Below, in pieces: positions 39,801-48,447 of a DNA stretch of 64,000 nt. Numbering within the stretch: the stretch's first letter is position 1; each line of letters opens with the position of its first letter. The notes under the pieces were generated by a model. That model saw only the letters and a list, made by a program, of their open reading frames with translations, was not told the origin of the DNA and made no database searches. The stretch spans positions 1,984,001 through 2,048,000 of the forward strand of contig NZ_CP139195.1 of the NCBI RefSeq assembly GCF_034057115.1, written 5' to 3'. The translations under genes and the position numbers were made by a program. Source of the stretch: Pseudomonas sp. AN-1 (lineage in GTDB: Bacteria > Pseudomonadota > Gammaproteobacteria > Pseudomonadales > Pseudomonadaceae).

Positions 39801-40659
39801 GGGCGTTCTCCACGCAGGCGTTGGAATCCAGCAGGCGCGCCAGCCACTGGCGCTGGAAGGCCTTGCGCCGGCGTTGCTCGAGCCGCTCGCGCAGGCGCGG
39901 CAGGGCGTCCTCGAGGGCGATGCGCCGGGCCGGGACGATGGCCTCGCAGCGCAGCAGGTGGAAGCCCAGCGGCGACTCCACCACGCCGCTCAGCTGGCCC
40001 TCGCGCAGGGCGAACAGGCAGGTCTCCAGCTCGGCGTACAGGGTGCCGGGGACGACCTGGCCGAGCTGGCCGCCGTTCAGCGCGGTGGGGCACTCGGAAT
40101 GCTTGAGCGCCTGCTCGGCGAAGCGCTCGGGCTTGCTGCGCAGGCGCTTGCCGATCGCCTCCAGGCGCGCCCGCGCGGCGTCGCGGGTGTTCTCCGCGAA
40201 GTCCGGGTTGACGGTGATCAGGATGTGCCGCGCCGTGCGCGCCTCGGGGCGGGCGAACTGCTCGGGGTGGTTGAAGTAGTAGAGGGAGAGCTCGGTGTCG
40301 CCGAGCGGCGGCAGCGCGGCGCAGACCCGTTCGAGGATCGCCTCGACCTTCAGCTCGCGGGCCAGCAGCAGGCGCAGCAGCGCCGCGTCGAGATCGCTGG
40401 CGGCCAGCGCCTGCTGCAGCGCCGCGGCGTCCGCATAGCGCTCGGCGATGCGCGCCAGCGCCTGCTCGACCTGGCCGTCGGGAATCACCACGCCGCGCGC
40501 CTCGGCGCTGGCCAGCACCGCCGCCTCGATGCGCAGCTGGCGCTCGACGATGCGCTCGGCCTGCTGGCGCTGTTCGGCGCCGAGACGGGCCGGTTCGCAG
40601 CCGAACTGCTCATGGGCCACCCGCAGCAGGTGGTAGCGACCGCCGTGTTCAGTGTTCAT
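39793..40659 (-). CDS. nifM: Nitrogenase Fe-protein maturation factor (parvulin-type isomerase)
   Basis: 288 residues. The N-terminal helical part is followed by a parvulin-like peptidyl-prolyl isomerase domain (about 130-265, with NGGQLGQVVPGTLY and SPLGFHLLRCE). NifM is required to mature and activate NifH. The start overlaps nifZ by 11 bases, so the nifW-Z-M-clpX2 string is tightly coupled. Confidence 0.95.
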   Translation of the reverse strand: MNTEHGGRYHLLRVAHEQFGCEPARLGAEQRQQAERIVERQLRIEAAVLASAEARGVVIPDGQVEQALARIAERYADAAALQQALAASDLDAALLRLLLARELKVEAILERVCAALPPLGDTELSLYYFNHPEQFARPEARTARHILITVNPDFAENTRDAARARLEAIGKRLRSKPERFAEQALKHSECPTALNGGQLGQVVPGTLYAELETCLFALREGQLSGVVESPLGFHLLRCEAIVPARRIALEDALPRLRERLEQRRRKAFQRQWLARLLDSNACVENAHG

Positions 40660-41119
40660 CGCTCACCTCCGCCTGCGGCGCGGCCGGGCCCAGGCTCGCC
40701 TCGGGAATCTGCAGCACCCGGCCGTCGCCGAAGTGCACGTGGTAGTGCACGCCCTCCGGCAGGTCGCGCAGCACCTTCATCACGCTGCCGGGCTGGCCCT
40801 GCTCCACCACCAGCTCGCCGCGCACCGCGAAGCTGCGCAGGGCCAGCACCTGGTCGCGGAACTCGAAGCGGCTGGGCACCCAGGGTTCACTGGCAGGGAT
40901 CAGCTCCTCCTCGCGGCAGCCGACCGTGCGCCCCGAGTCGAGGAAGTGCACCCGGTAGATCAGCTGGTCCTGCAGGTAGGTGCCGACGTCGTACACGCAG
41001 CCCACCGAGCCGCGGCGGATCAGCAGGCTGCCGGTATCCATGCCCGGATAGGTGCCGTCGTTGCGCACGTTGCGGATCACCCGCACCTCGTCGCCATACT
41101 CGAACTGCGGCAGGCTCAT
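40649..41119 (-). CDS. nifZ: Nitrogenase P-cluster assembly protein NifZ
   Basis: 156 residues with the NifZ core FEYGDEVRVIRNVRNDGT and DTGSLLIRRGSVGCVYDVG. NifZ helps form the second P-cluster of the MoFe protein. It is longer than the shortest homologues because of a C-terminal half that repeats the SH3-like beta pattern. The ATG at 41119 is preceded by a GAGGAGAG site. It lies 17 bases after nifW. Confidence 0.94.
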   Translation of the reverse strand: MSLPQFEYGDEVRVIRNVRNDGTYPGMDTGSLLIRRGSVGCVYDVGTYLQDQLIYRVHFLDSGRTVGCREEELIPASEPWVPSRFEFRDQVLALRSFAVRGELVVEQGQPGSVMKVLRDLPEGVHYHVHFGDGRVLQIPEASLGPAAPQAEVSDEH

Positions 41120-41136
41120 GGCGGCTCTCCTCGGGG

Positions 41137-41484
41137 TCAGCCCAGCAACTGGTCGATGGAGACGAAGGTGGTCTGCGGCTCGTGCATGCGGAACACCTTG
41201 AACACCTTCTCGGTCTGCGCGTCGGAGTCGACGAAGTCCTGGTAGGCGCGCGCCAGCAGCTGGCGGTAGACCGCGGCGCGCACCTCGTCGGCGTGCGTCT
41301 CCAGGTCGCCGGCCTGGTTCAGGTAGTCGTGGTAGCGCTGCATGATGTGCAGGCGGTTGATGTGCACCACCGTCTGCTCGAAGGGCACGCCGAAGAACTC
41401 GAGGAAGTCCTCGGCCGACACCAGCTCCTCCATGGCCTCGTCCAGAGGCAGGTCGGAATCCGGGGAATAGCGCTGTACGGTCAT
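41137..41484 (-). CDS. nifW: Nitrogenase stabilising/protective protein NifW
   Basis: 115 residues, mostly helical, with the family pattern LVSAEDFLEFFGVPFEQTVV and NRLHIMQRYHDYLN. NifW binds the MoFe protein, protects it from oxygen and acts with NifZ in its maturation. It follows cysE1 by 36 bases and has an upstream GGAGATACGACC ribosome region. Confidence 0.95.
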   Translation of the reverse strand: MTVQRYSPDSDLPLDEAMEELVSAEDFLEFFGVPFEQTVVHINRLHIMQRYHDYLNQAGDLETHADEVRAAVYRQLLARAYQDFVDSDAQTEKVFKVFRMHEPQTTFVSIDQLLG

Positions 41485-41520
41485 GGTCGTATCTCCGCGG
41501 TGGCCGCAGTGGGGAAAGGG

Positions 41521-42270
41521 TCAGCAACGCGACCGCGCGCCGCCGGCGCAGTCGCTGTCGCAGATGGCGTTGTCGGGGGCGCAGCCCTGGTAGAACTGCT
41601 GCTGGCGGCCGGCGGCGACCAGGCCGGCCTGCTCCACCTGCTGCTCCAGGCTGTCGATGCGCTCGAGCAGGCAGGCGATGGCCTTGCCGACCGGGTCGGG
41701 AATCAGGTGGTGGTCGAGGTCGATGCCGTAGGGGTTGGGCCGTCCCGCCTCGCGCAGGCGCACCACCTTGCCGGGGATGCCGACCACCGTGCAGCCGTCC
41801 GGCACGTCCTGCACCACCACCGAGTTGGCGCCGACCCGCGCGTGGTTGCCGACACTGATCGGGCCGAGGACCTTGGCCCCGGCGCCGACCAGCACGCCGT
41901 CGCCGAGGGTCGGATGGCGCTTGCCCTTGCGCCAGCTGGTGCCGCCGAGGGTGACGCCGTGGTAGAGGGTCACGTCCTCGCCGATCTCGGCGGTCTCGCC
42001 GATCACCACGCCGGCGCCGTGGTCGATGAACAGGCGCGGGCCGATCACCGCGCCGGGATGGATGTCGACGTTGCTGACCAGCCGCGCCACGAACGCCAGC
42101 AGCCGCGCCGGATAGCGCCAGCCGGAGCGCCACAGGCGATGGGCCAGGCGGTAGATGAGGATGGCGTGCACGCCCGGATAGGTGGTGAGCACCTCGAAGG
42201 TGGTGCGCGCCGCCGGATCGCGCTGGAACACGCAGCGCACGTCGTCGCGCCATTCGCGCAGCAGGCTCAT
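41521..42270 (-). CDS. cysE1: Nif-associated serine O-acetyltransferase
   Basis: 249 residues of a short-type CysE. The left-handed beta helix of hexapeptide repeats ([20 protein letters not shown], then [14 protein letters not shown]) carries the catalytic His, followed by a Cys-rich tail ([15 protein letters not shown]). It makes O-acetylserine for cysteine, raising the sulfur supply for NifS/NifU cluster synthesis. The start overlaps the nifV stop in ATGA. Confidence 0.95.
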   Translation of the reverse strand: MSLLREWRDDVRCVFQRDPAARTTFEVLTTYPGVHAILIYRLAHRLWRSGWRYPARLLAFVARLVSNVDIHPGAVIGPRLFIDHGAGVVIGETAEIGEDVTLYHGVTLGGTSWRKGKRHPTLGDGVLVGAGAKVLGPISVGNHARVGANSVVVQDVPDGCTVVGIPGKVVRLREAGRPNPYGIDLDHHLIPDPVGKAIACLLERIDSLEQQVEQAGLVAAGRQQQFYQGCAPDNAICDSDCAGGARSRC

Positions 42271-43418
42271 GCCCGGCCTCCTGCGGCGCATACCGCGACC
42301 GCCTCGCCCAGCTGGCGGTGGAACTCCAGCAGCTCGGCGGCCTGCGGCTCGCGCTTGCTGCGGGTGGAGAAGGCGCGGATGCGCCCGAGCAGCAGCTGGC
42401 ACTGCACCTCGTCCAGCTCGATGCCCAGCTCGCGGTAGCGGGTGCGCACCAGGTGCGCCCCGGAATGCTTGCCCAGAACCAGGCTGTGGCTGCGGCCCAG
42501 CTCGTCGGGATTCAGCCCCTCGTAGGTGCGCCGGTGCTTGAGCAGGCCGTCGACGTGGATGCCGGCTTCGTGGGTGAACACCCCGGCGCCGACCACGCTC
42601 TTCTGCCAGGCCACCTGGCGCCCGGAGGCCTGCTCGACCAGCGCCGAGATCGCCGGGATGCCGCGAGTGTCGATGCCGCAGTCGATGTCGTAGAGATGCT
42701 TGAGGGCCAGCGCGCACTCCTCCAGGGCGGCGTTGCCGGCACGCTCGCCGAGGCCGTTGACCGTGGTGTTGAGGTGGCTGGCGCCGCCCATCACCGCCGC
42801 CACCGTGTTGGCGGTGGCCAGACCGAAGTCGTCGTGGGCGTGCACCTCCAGCTCGAGATCAAGGCGCGCGTGCAGGAAGCGGAAGCGCTCGAGCATGCCG
42901 AACGGCTCCATGATCCCCACGGTGTCGGCGAAGCGCAGGCGCCGCGCGCCGGCGGCCTGGGCGACCTGGGCGACGCGCACCACGAAGTCCATGTCGGCGC
43001 GCGAGGCGTCCTCGCAGCCCAGACACACCTCGAGGCCGGCCAGGCGCGCCGCGCCGACCAGCCGCGCCACCTCGGCCAGCGCCCAGCCACGGTCGCGGCC
43101 GAGCTTGTGCTGGAGCATCAGGTCGGAGACCGGCAGCGACAGGTCGACCATGCCCACCCCGCTGTGCCGCGCGGCGGCCAGATCGACATCGCACAGCCGG
43201 CACCAGGCCAGCAGGCGCGCCGGCAGCTGGAGGCCGGCGATGGCGCGCATCACCTCGCGCTCCTCCTCGCCCATGCTGGGAATGCCGATCTCCAGCTCGG
43301 GAACGCCCAGTTCGGCCAGGGCGCGGGCGATGGCGATCTTCTCCTCGGGGGTGAAGGCCACGCCGGCGCTCTGCTCGCCGTCGCGCAGGGTGGTGTCGTC
43401 GATGATCACGCTGGCCAT
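42267..43418 (-). CDS. nifV: Homocitrate synthase
   Basis: A 383-residue DRE-TIM metallolyase that condenses 2-oxoglutarate and acetyl-CoA into homocitrate, the organic ligand of FeMo-co. Catalytic/metal motifs: [16 protein letters not shown] at the N-terminus, the [13 protein letters not shown] metal histidines, and [14 protein letters not shown]. The length is normal. It lies 44 bases after nifS. Confidence 0.97.
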   Translation of the reverse strand: MASVIIDDTTLRDGEQSAGVAFTPEEKIAIARALAELGVPELEIGIPSMGEEEREVMRAIAGLQLPARLLAWCRLCDVDLAAARHSGVGMVDLSLPVSDLMLQHKLGRDRGWALAEVARLVGAARLAGLEVCLGCEDASRADMDFVVRVAQVAQAAGARRLRFADTVGIMEPFGMLERFRFLHARLDLELEVHAHDDFGLATANTVAAVMGGASHLNTTVNGLGERAGNAALEECALALKHLYDIDCGIDTRGIPAISALVEQASGRQVAWQKSVVGAGVFTHEAGIHVDGLLKHRRTYEGLNPDELGRSHSLVLGKHSGAHLVRTRYRELGIELDEVQCQLLLGRIRAFSTRSKREPQAAELLEFHRQLGEAVAVCAAGGRA

Positions 43419-43462
43419 GACTGCTCTCCTGTGCGGATGGGCCTGCTCGCGGTTGGCGTCGC

Positions 43463-44668
43463 TCAGGCGTAGACCGGGGCGAACGCCTTGTCGGCCTCCA
43501 CCGGGCCGTTGCCGCTCCAGTACGGCGACAGCTTGCGCAGCTGGGCGACGATCGGCGGCACAGCGGCGATCACCCGGTCGATCTCCGCCTCGGTGGTGTA
43601 GCGCGACAGCGAGAAGCGCACCGTGCCGTGGGCGGCGGTGTACGGAATGTCCATCGCGCGCATCACGTGGGAGGGCTCCAGCGAGCCCGAGGTGCAGGCC
43701 GAGCCGCTGGAGGCGGCGATGCCGACCTTGTTGAGCAGCAGCAGGATCGCCTCGCCCTCGATGTACTCGAAGGCGATGTTGGCGGTGTTGGGCAGGCGGT
43801 TGCCCGGGTCGCCGGTGACGAAGGCGTAGGGCACGGCGGCGAGGATGCCGGTCTCCAGCCTGTCGCGCAGGCGCGCCACCTCGGTGTTCTCGTGTTCCAT
43901 GAAGGCCAGCGCGCGCTCGGCGGCGACGCCGAGGCCGACGATGGAGGCGGCGTTCTCGGTGCCGGCGCGGCGGCCGCGCTCCTGGTGGCCGCCGCGCAGC
44001 AGCGGGCGGAAGCGGGTGCCGCGGCGCAGGTAGAGCACGCCGATGCCCTTGGGCGCGTGCAGCTTGTGGCCGGACAGCGAGAGCATGTGGATGGCGCTGT
44101 CCTGCAGGTTCATCGGCACCTTGCCGACCGCCTGCACCGCGTCGGTGTGGAACATGATGCCGGCGTCGTCGGCCATCTGCGCCATCTCCAGCACCGGGAA
44201 CAGCGTGCCGGTCTCGTTGTTGGCCCACATCACCGAGACGATGGCCACGTCGTCGGACAGCAGGCTGGCGTACTCGGCGAGATCCAGGCGGCCCCGCTTG
44301 TCCACCTTGAGCTTGTGCACCATGTAGCCTTCGCTGGCCAGGTGGTCGCACAGGCTGAGGATCGCCGGGTGCTCGACCACCGTGGTGATGATGGTCCGGC
44401 GCTCGGGCTGCGCCTTGAGCGCGGAGAGGATCGCCGTGGAGTCGGCCTCGGTGCCGCAGGAGGTGAAGACGATCTCCGAATCATGCTCGGCGCCGAGCAG
44501 CTGCTGCACGCGCTGGCGGGCCTGCTTCAGGGCCAGGCCGACGCGGTTGCCGAAGCTGTGCAGCGACGAGGGGTTGCCGAACTGCTCGGTGAAGAACGGC
44601 AGCATGGCCTGCACCACTTCGTCGTCGACGCGGGTGGTGGCGTTGTTGTCGAGGTAGACGTCGGCCAT
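43463..44668 (-). CDS. nifS: Nitrogenase cysteine desulfurase
   Basis: A 401-residue PLP enzyme that releases sulfur from cysteine to NifU. The PLP Lys lies in [13 protein letters not shown] (about residue 202) and the persulfide Cys in [15 protein letters not shown] (about residue 325). The ATG at 44668 gives the family start [12 protein letters not shown]. It begins 1 base after the nifU stop, so the two partners are coupled. Confidence 0.97.
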   Translation of the reverse strand: MADVYLDNNATTRVDDEVVQAMLPFFTEQFGNPSSLHSFGNRVGLALKQARQRVQQLLGAEHDSEIVFTSCGTEADSTAILSALKAQPERRTIITTVVEHPAILSLCDHLASEGYMVHKLKVDKRGRLDLAEYASLLSDDVAIVSVMWANNETGTLFPVLEMAQMADDAGIMFHTDAVQAVGKVPMNLQDSAIHMLSLSGHKLHAPKGIGVLYLRRGTRFRPLLRGGHQERGRRAGTENAASIVGLGVAAERALAFMEHENTEVARLRDRLETGILAAVPYAFVTGDPGNRLPNTANIAFEYIEGEAILLLLNKVGIAASSGSACTSGSLEPSHVMRAMDIPYTAAHGTVRFSLSRYTTEAEIDRVIAAVPPIVAQLRKLSPYWSGNGPVEADKAFAPVYA

Positions 44669-44669
44669 C

Positions 44670-45629
44670 TCACACCTCCAGTTGCGCATGGGCGGCCGCG
44701 GCGCCGGCGGCGCTGACCGGAATCACCTTGAGGAACTCGCCGAGATCCTCGATCAGCCGCTGCTGGATGCCGGAGAGGGTCATGCTGGCCATCTGGCAGC
44801 CGGTGCAGGCGCCGGTCAGCTTGACGTAGACGTTCCTGCCGTCGACCTCGAGCAGCTCGACGTCGCCGTGGTCGCGCTGCAGGGTCGGGCGGATCGACTC
44901 CAGCACCGCCTCGATGCGGCGGATGCGCTGCAGGTTGGTCAGCTTCGGCGCCGGCGCGGCGGGTTCCGGCTCGGCGACCGGGGCCGGCGCGTTGAGGTTG
45001 ACCAGCCCGGACTTCGACTTGGCCTTGGCCCTGGTCGGCGCGGCGACGAACACCTCGCCGCGGGCGGCCAGCTCCTCGCCGAGCAGGCGCTCGATGCCCT
45101 CGTGGCAGGCCGAGCAGCCACCGCCGGCCTTGGTGTAGTTGGTGACGTCCTCGACGGTGGACAGGTTGTTGGCGCGAATGGTCTCGCGGACCATCACCTC
45201 GTCGACGGCGAAGCACTTGCAGACCAGCGCGCCTTCCTCGTGGTCGTCGTCGAGTTCCTCGCCGCGGTAGTTGGCCACCGCGGCCTGCAGCGCCTCGCGG
45301 CCCATCACCGAGCAGTGCATCTTCTCCGGCGGCAGGCCGTCGAGGAAGTCGGCGATGTCCTGGTTGCTGATCCTGAGCGCCTGGTCGACGGTCAGGCCCT
45401 TGATCATCTCGGTGAGCGCCGAGCTGGAGGCGATGGCCGAGCCGCAGCCGAAGGTCTGGAAACCGGCGTCGAGGATGACGTCGGTATCCGGGTCGACCTT
45501 GAGGGTCAAGCGCAGCGCGTCGCCGCAGCTCAGCGAGCCGACGTCGCCGATGGCGTTGGCCTCGGCCACCGCCCCGGCGTTCTTCGGGTTGTAGAAGTGT
45601 TCTTTGACCTTTTCCGAGTAATCCCACAT
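44670..45629 (-). CDS. nifU: Nitrogenase Fe-S cluster scaffold
   Basis: 319 residues in three parts. The IscU-like N-terminus has Cys35, Cys62 and one in KMHCSVMG. The central [2Fe-2S] domain has cysteines in VCKCFAVDE and [10 protein letters not shown]. After a short linker comes an Nfu-type C-terminus with CTGCQMAS. It assembles transient clusters for NifH and for NifB-dependent cofactor synthesis. It follows iscA-nif by 57 bases. Confidence 0.97.
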   Translation of the reverse strand: MWDYSEKVKEHFYNPKNAGAVAEANAIGDVGSLSCGDALRLTLKVDPDTDVILDAGFQTFGCGSAIASSSALTEMIKGLTVDQALRISNQDIADFLDGLPPEKMHCSVMGREALQAAVANYRGEELDDDHEEGALVCKCFAVDEVMVRETIRANNLSTVEDVTNYTKAGGGCSACHEGIERLLGEELAARGEVFVAAPTRAKAKSKSGLVNLNAPAPVAEPEPAAPAPKLTNLQRIRRIEAVLESIRPTLQRDHGDVELLEVDGRNVYVKLTGACTGCQMASMTLSGIQQRLIEDLGEFLKVIPVSAAGAAAAHAQLEV

Positions 45630-45686
45630 GACGGCTGATCTCCGGTGATTCCTGGATCGCCGGTCTTCGCCGGCGACTTCGATGTC

Positions 45687-46010
45687 TTAGCAGGCGAAGG
45701 ATTTGCCGCAGCTGCAGCTGCTGCTGGCGTTCGGATTGACGAAGGTGAAGCCGCTGCCTTCCATGCTCTCGACGAAGTCCATGGTCACGCCCTCGAGCAG
45801 CGGCGCGCTGGTCTCGTCGACCAGCAGGGTGATGCCGCCGCAATCGACGGCCTGGTCGCCGTCGCTGCCCTCCTCCTCCAGCTTGAGGCTGTACTTGAGT
45901 CCGGAGCAGCCGCCACCCTCGACGCGAATGCGCAGGCCGGCAATCGGCTTGGCGCTGCTGCTGATGAAACGGTTGACGGCGGTCTTGGCGCTGTCGGTCA
46001 TGATGATCAT
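45687..46010 (-). CDS. iscA-nif: Nif-associated A-type Fe-S carrier
   Basis: 107 residues of the HesB/IscA family, with the three conserved cysteines in GGGCSGLKY and the C-terminal SCSCGKSFAC. It accepts or delivers iron or clusters next to NifU/NifS. The ATG at 46010 is supported by a GAGGAGA site 8 bases upstream. It is the first gene of the iscA-nifUSV unit, under a sigma-54 promoter about 53 bases upstream. Confidence 0.96.
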   Translation of the reverse strand: MIIMTDSAKTAVNRFISSSAKPIAGLRIRVEGGGCSGLKYSLKLEEEGSDGDQAVDCGGITLLVDETSAPLLEGVTMDFVESMEGSGFTFVNPNASSSCSCGKSFAC

Positions 46011-46062
46011 CGGCTTGTCTCCTCAGCTGTGCGGTGGTCTGGCCAACCGTTGTCAAGGGATT

Positions 46063-46078
46063 TGCAAGCCATATGCCA
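46063..46078 (-). promoter_or_regulatory. Sigma-54 promoter of iscA-nifUSV
   Basis: Minus strand TGGCATATGGCTTGCA has the conserved GG and GC at the right 10-base spacing. It is 53 bases upstream of the iscA-nif ATG. Confidence 0.85.
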
Positions 46079-46171
46079 TCGCCAGGACTGATGAAAATTC
46101 CTTTTGATTCAATGGGTTGATGAAAACCGGCGATGTCGGGCGCTGTCGCGAACGACACCTGCGCCGGGCGT

Positions 46172-46187
46172 TGTCGGCTTTGCGACA
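46172..46187. promoter_or_regulatory. NifA site shared by two divergent sigma-54 promoters
   Basis: TGTCGGCTTTGCGACA is an exact TGT-N10-ACA match. It lies about 94 bases from the iscA-nif -24 element on one side and about 68 bases from the rightward -24 element on the other. A near match (N8) lies at 46144-46157. Confidence 0.8.
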
Positions 46188-46254
46188 AGGGCAATGGCGG
46201 GGGCGCAGCCCCCGCAAGTGCGGCGCAGCGCGGCCTGGCGCCACGCGTGCAGAT

Positions 46255-46270
46255 CGGCACCGTTATTGCT
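46255..46270 (+). promoter_or_regulatory. Sigma-54 promoter of the divergent unknown gene
   Basis: CGGCACCGTTATTGCT carries GG and GC 10 bases apart and the ...GCAC...TTGC core. It is about 105 bases upstream of the unknown ORF. Confidence 0.75.
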
Positions 46271-46375
46271 TCGGCTATATAACGCTCACCGAGCCACGCA
46301 GCCGACGGCGGCGATGAATGCCGCAACTGACCGCAGTCGAACGACAGATCACCACCGTTCACGGCAGAACCCAGG

Positions 46376-46783
46376 ATGGAGGAACGCCCATTGTTCATTA
46401 GCCGACAGCACAGGAACGCCCCACGGCAACCACTGCCCTGCCCCACGCCGTCGCCGGACTGGCGCGACCGCCTGCCGGCCGCATGGCAGGGCGAGGTGCT
46501 GACACCGGTCAGCTTCGAAGTGCATCGCGACGCCGAACTGGCCGCCGCGCGCTGCTTCGGCTACGACGCCCGACGCAGCGCCTGCTACTACGCCCACCAC
46601 TACGCCGTCACCGAATGGCGCAGCGACGACGACGAGGAGTTCTACCTGTGCACCCTGTACGGCGAGACGCTGGCCGCCTGGCGGCTGCGCGACGGCCGCT
46701 GGCTGGTGCATCGGCGGGTGTGCAACGACGAACAGGGCGAAGGCCACGGCTTCTACAGCTTCAGCCCGGCCATGCCGCGCTGA
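46376..46783 (+). CDS. Uncharacterised NifA-regulated protein
   Basis: About 135 residues. The proline-rich N-terminus is followed by a compact region with EVHRDAELAAARCFGYDARR, a Tyr/His run (CYYAHHYAVTEW), an acidic DDDEE patch, and LYGETLAAWRLRDGRWLVHRR. It has no signal, no membrane segment and no motif I can assign. A sigma-54 promoter and a shared NifA site upstream make co-regulation with nitrogenase likely. The ATG (46376) has a poor ribosome site; a TTG at 46391 has GGAGG 8 bases upstream and may be the real start. Confidence 0.75.
   Translation: MEERPLFISRQHRNAPRQPLPCPTPSPDWRDRLPAAWQGEVLTPVSFEVHRDAELAAARCFGYDARRSACYYAHHYAVTEWRSDDDEEFYLCTLYGETLAAWRLRDGRWLVHRRVCNDEQGEGHGFYSFSPAMPR
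46719..46734. promoter_or_regulatory. Possible NifA site inside the unknown gene
   Basis: TGTGCAACGACGAACA fits TGT-N10-ACA. It lies within coding sequence, about 143 bases upstream of the -24/-12 element for the Nif11-type gene, a workable activator distance. Confidence 0.45.
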
Positions 46784-46876
46784 AGCTGTGCGCAATGCTG
46801 CAACCCCGACCTGTGCGATTGGCGCCAACGCGACAATGCGCTTCACTCAAGTCATTGATATCCAATGTCTTTTTCT

Positions 46877-46892
46877 TGGCATCCGGGTTGCA
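46877..46892 (+). promoter_or_regulatory. Sigma-54 promoter of the Nif11-type gene
   Basis: TGGCATCCGGGTTGCA is nearly ideal (TGGCAT...TTGCA, 10-base GG-GC spacing), about 110 bases before the small ORF. Confidence 0.75.
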
Positions 46893-47003
46893 CCACGGAG
46901 ACTCGGCAAGGTCCGCAGCGGCGTGCCGACAGTCCGGCACGGGCATCCCATGGCCCACCGCCGCGGCCCTGGCCATCCCTTCCACCGTGACAGAGAGAGC
47001 CCC

Positions 47004-47222
47004 ATGTCCATCAAGGAAATCCAAGCCTTCTCGGCGCAGACCAAGGCCGACCCCAGCCTGGGCGAGAAGCTGAAAGCCTGCGAAAAAGTGCGCGAGATGA
47101 TCGGCCTGGCCAAGGAGGCCGGCTTCACCATCGTCGAGGACGCCCTTTACCCGCCGAACGAGCCGCAGTTCACCGAGGACCAACTGTCGGCCAAGCTGGC
47201 CAAGGCGCTGCTGCGCGCCTGA
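47004..47222 (+). CDS. Nif11-domain small protein
   Basis: 72 residues: MSIKEIQAFSAQTKADPSLG, then an amphipathic helix and VREMIGLAKEAGFTIVEDAL, the pattern of the Nif11 domain. Nif11 proteins are small, helical and often linked to nif clusters; relatives in other bacteria serve as leader regions of modified peptides. An AGAGAGAG ribosome site precedes the ATG. It has its own sigma-54 promoter and is followed by a strong convergent hairpin. No peptide-modifying enzymes are nearby, so a nitrogen-fixation role is more likely than a peptide precursor. Confidence 0.8.
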   Translation: MSIKEIQAFSAQTKADPSLGEKLKACEKVREMIGLAKEAGFTIVEDALYPPNEPQFTEDQLSAKLAKALLRA

Positions 47223-47230
47223 GGCGCCAG

Positions 47231-47267
47231 ACGGCCCGGCGGGGAGCCGACAGCGCCCCGCCGGGCC
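47231..47267. terminator. Bidirectional hairpin between convergent nif genes
   Basis: CGGCCCGGCGGGG is mirrored by CCCCGCCGGGCCG around about 10 bases. It lies between the Nif11-type gene and the end of the leftward accessory block. Confidence 0.7.
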
Positions 47268-47272
47268 GGGAC

Positions 47273-47701
47273 TCAGCCGAGCAGCACCTCGTAGACCCGG
47301 CGCAGCAGCTCGCGGTCGAGCCAGGGCATGCCGATGCTCTGCGGCAGCTCGATCCAGCGGGTGCCGGGCGGCGGCGGGCACAGCTCATGGCCGGGCAGCG
47401 CGGCCAGGTAGACCGGCAGCAGCAGGCCCGGCACCTCCAGATGCAGATGGAATTCGCCGACCAGCTCCAGCGCCGGCTGGATGCCGAGGAGTTCCTGCAG
47501 CTGGCGCAGGGCGCTGGCCGGGTGGCTCTGCACCGGCGCCTCGGCGCCCGGCGCGGCGAGCACGGCCAGGCGCGGCAGCGGCTGCGGCAGCACCACCCCG
47601 CCCTGCTCGGGGATCAGGAAGCGCAGGCGCGCGCTGACCGGATGCTTGTGGCAGACCAGCATCCGCCAGGGCAGCGCCTGGTCGTTGGCTGCGGCGCTCA
47701 T
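47273..47701 (-). CDS. Nif-cluster hypothetical protein (142 aa), last of accessory block
   Basis: 142 residues starting MSAAANDQALPWRMLVCHKHPVS. The core is beta-rich (LRFLIPEQGGVVLP, then EFHLHLEVPGLLLPVYLA) with a C-terminal helix. It could be a degenerate NUDIX-like or other alpha/beta fold, but no catalytic motif is visible. The start overlaps the stop of the DUF364-like gene by 4 bases, so it belongs to the nifENX-fdx accessory string. Function unknown. Confidence 0.75.
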   Translation of the reverse strand: MSAAANDQALPWRMLVCHKHPVSARLRFLIPEQGGVVLPQPLPRLAVLAAPGAEAPVQSHPASALRQLQELLGIQPALELVGEFHLHLEVPGLLLPVYLAALPGHELCPPPPGTRWIELPQSIGMPWLDRELLRRVYEVLLG

Positions 47702-48447
47702 GGATTCAGCGCCAGCAGGGCATATTCCACCGGCCCGGCGAACAGCCGGGTGCCGCCGCCCTCGGCCGCCACCCGGTACGCCGCGGCGGCATCCAGCACC
47801 CGCACGCCGGCCAGGTAGTCGACGCCGAAGTCGCGCCAACCCTCCAGCCACGGCAGGCTCGGCCCCATCAGCACCACCCGCGCCTGGCGCGACAGCTCCA
47901 GCAGGCGCGGCAAGGTCTGGTTGGCCAGGCTGCTGGCGGTGACGAACACCCAGTCGGCCTGCGGCAGGACGAACTCGGCGGCGCTGTCCGGCAGGTCGCC
48001 GTCCTGCGGGTTGCGCTCCAGGCACTGGTAGTCGAGGTCGTGCCACAGGCGCTCCAGCCCCGGATAGCGGCCGATCACCGCCACCCGCTGCCCGTCCAGT
48101 TGCGGACGAAAATGGGCGAACACCCGCAGATGGCCGGGCGCTTCGCCGCGCAGCGGCACGGCCTCGACCAGGCAGGGCGAACGCGCGTTGATTCCGGCAT
48201 TGAGCACGGCCAGCCCCACCGCCGCCTCGGCGGCATCCCAGGAGCGCAGCCAGGGGCGCAGCTCGGCGGCCGAGCGGCCGGCCAGGGTGCCGGCCCAGCC
48301 GAGGGTGCGCGGCACCTGCCGCGGGCTGAAGGCGAAGCCGCAACCGCCGGCGCTCTCGGCCAGGGTCCAGTTCAGGCCGAGCAGCACGCCCTGTACCGGC
48401 TCGCGACTGCTGGCGCTGGCCAGCAGCCAGTCGTAGACGGCGCTCAT
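47698..48447 (-). CDS. DUF364-type (putative heavy-metal chelation) protein in nif cluster
   Basis: 249 residues. The N-terminal part (about 20-100) has LNWTLAESAGGCGFAF and VGLAVLNAGINARSP, which match the DUF4213 domain as I know it. The C-terminal half is a Rossmann-like domain (VAVIGRYPGLERL, DWVFVTASSLANQTL, VVLMGPSLP), as in DUF364 proteins. These proteins are associated with metal handling. Position in a molybdenum-nitrogenase operon suggests a role in metal supply or cofactor work; that is inference. Confidence 0.78.
   Translation of the reverse strand: MSAVYDWLLASASSREPVQGVLLGLNWTLAESAGGCGFAFSPRQVPRTLGWAGTLAGRSAAELRPWLRSWDAAEAAVGLAVLNAGINARSPCLVEAVPLRGEAPGHLRVFAHFRPQLDGQRVAVIGRYPGLERLWHDLDYQCLERNPQDGDLPDSAAEFVLPQADWVFVTASSLANQTLPRLLELSRQARVVLMGPSLPWLEGWRDFGVDYLAGVRVLDAAAAYRVAAEGGGTRLFAGPVEYALLALNP

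Noticed and set aside
46144-46157. Second NifA site upstream of iscA-nif
   Set aside because: TGT and ACA are only 8 bases apart, which does not match the N10 spacing; reported only as a near match.
47004-47222. Precursor of a ribosomally made modified peptide
   Set aside because: Although the Nif11 pattern is also a peptide-leader type, there is no Gly-Gly junction with a core region, no modifying enzyme and no exporter nearby.
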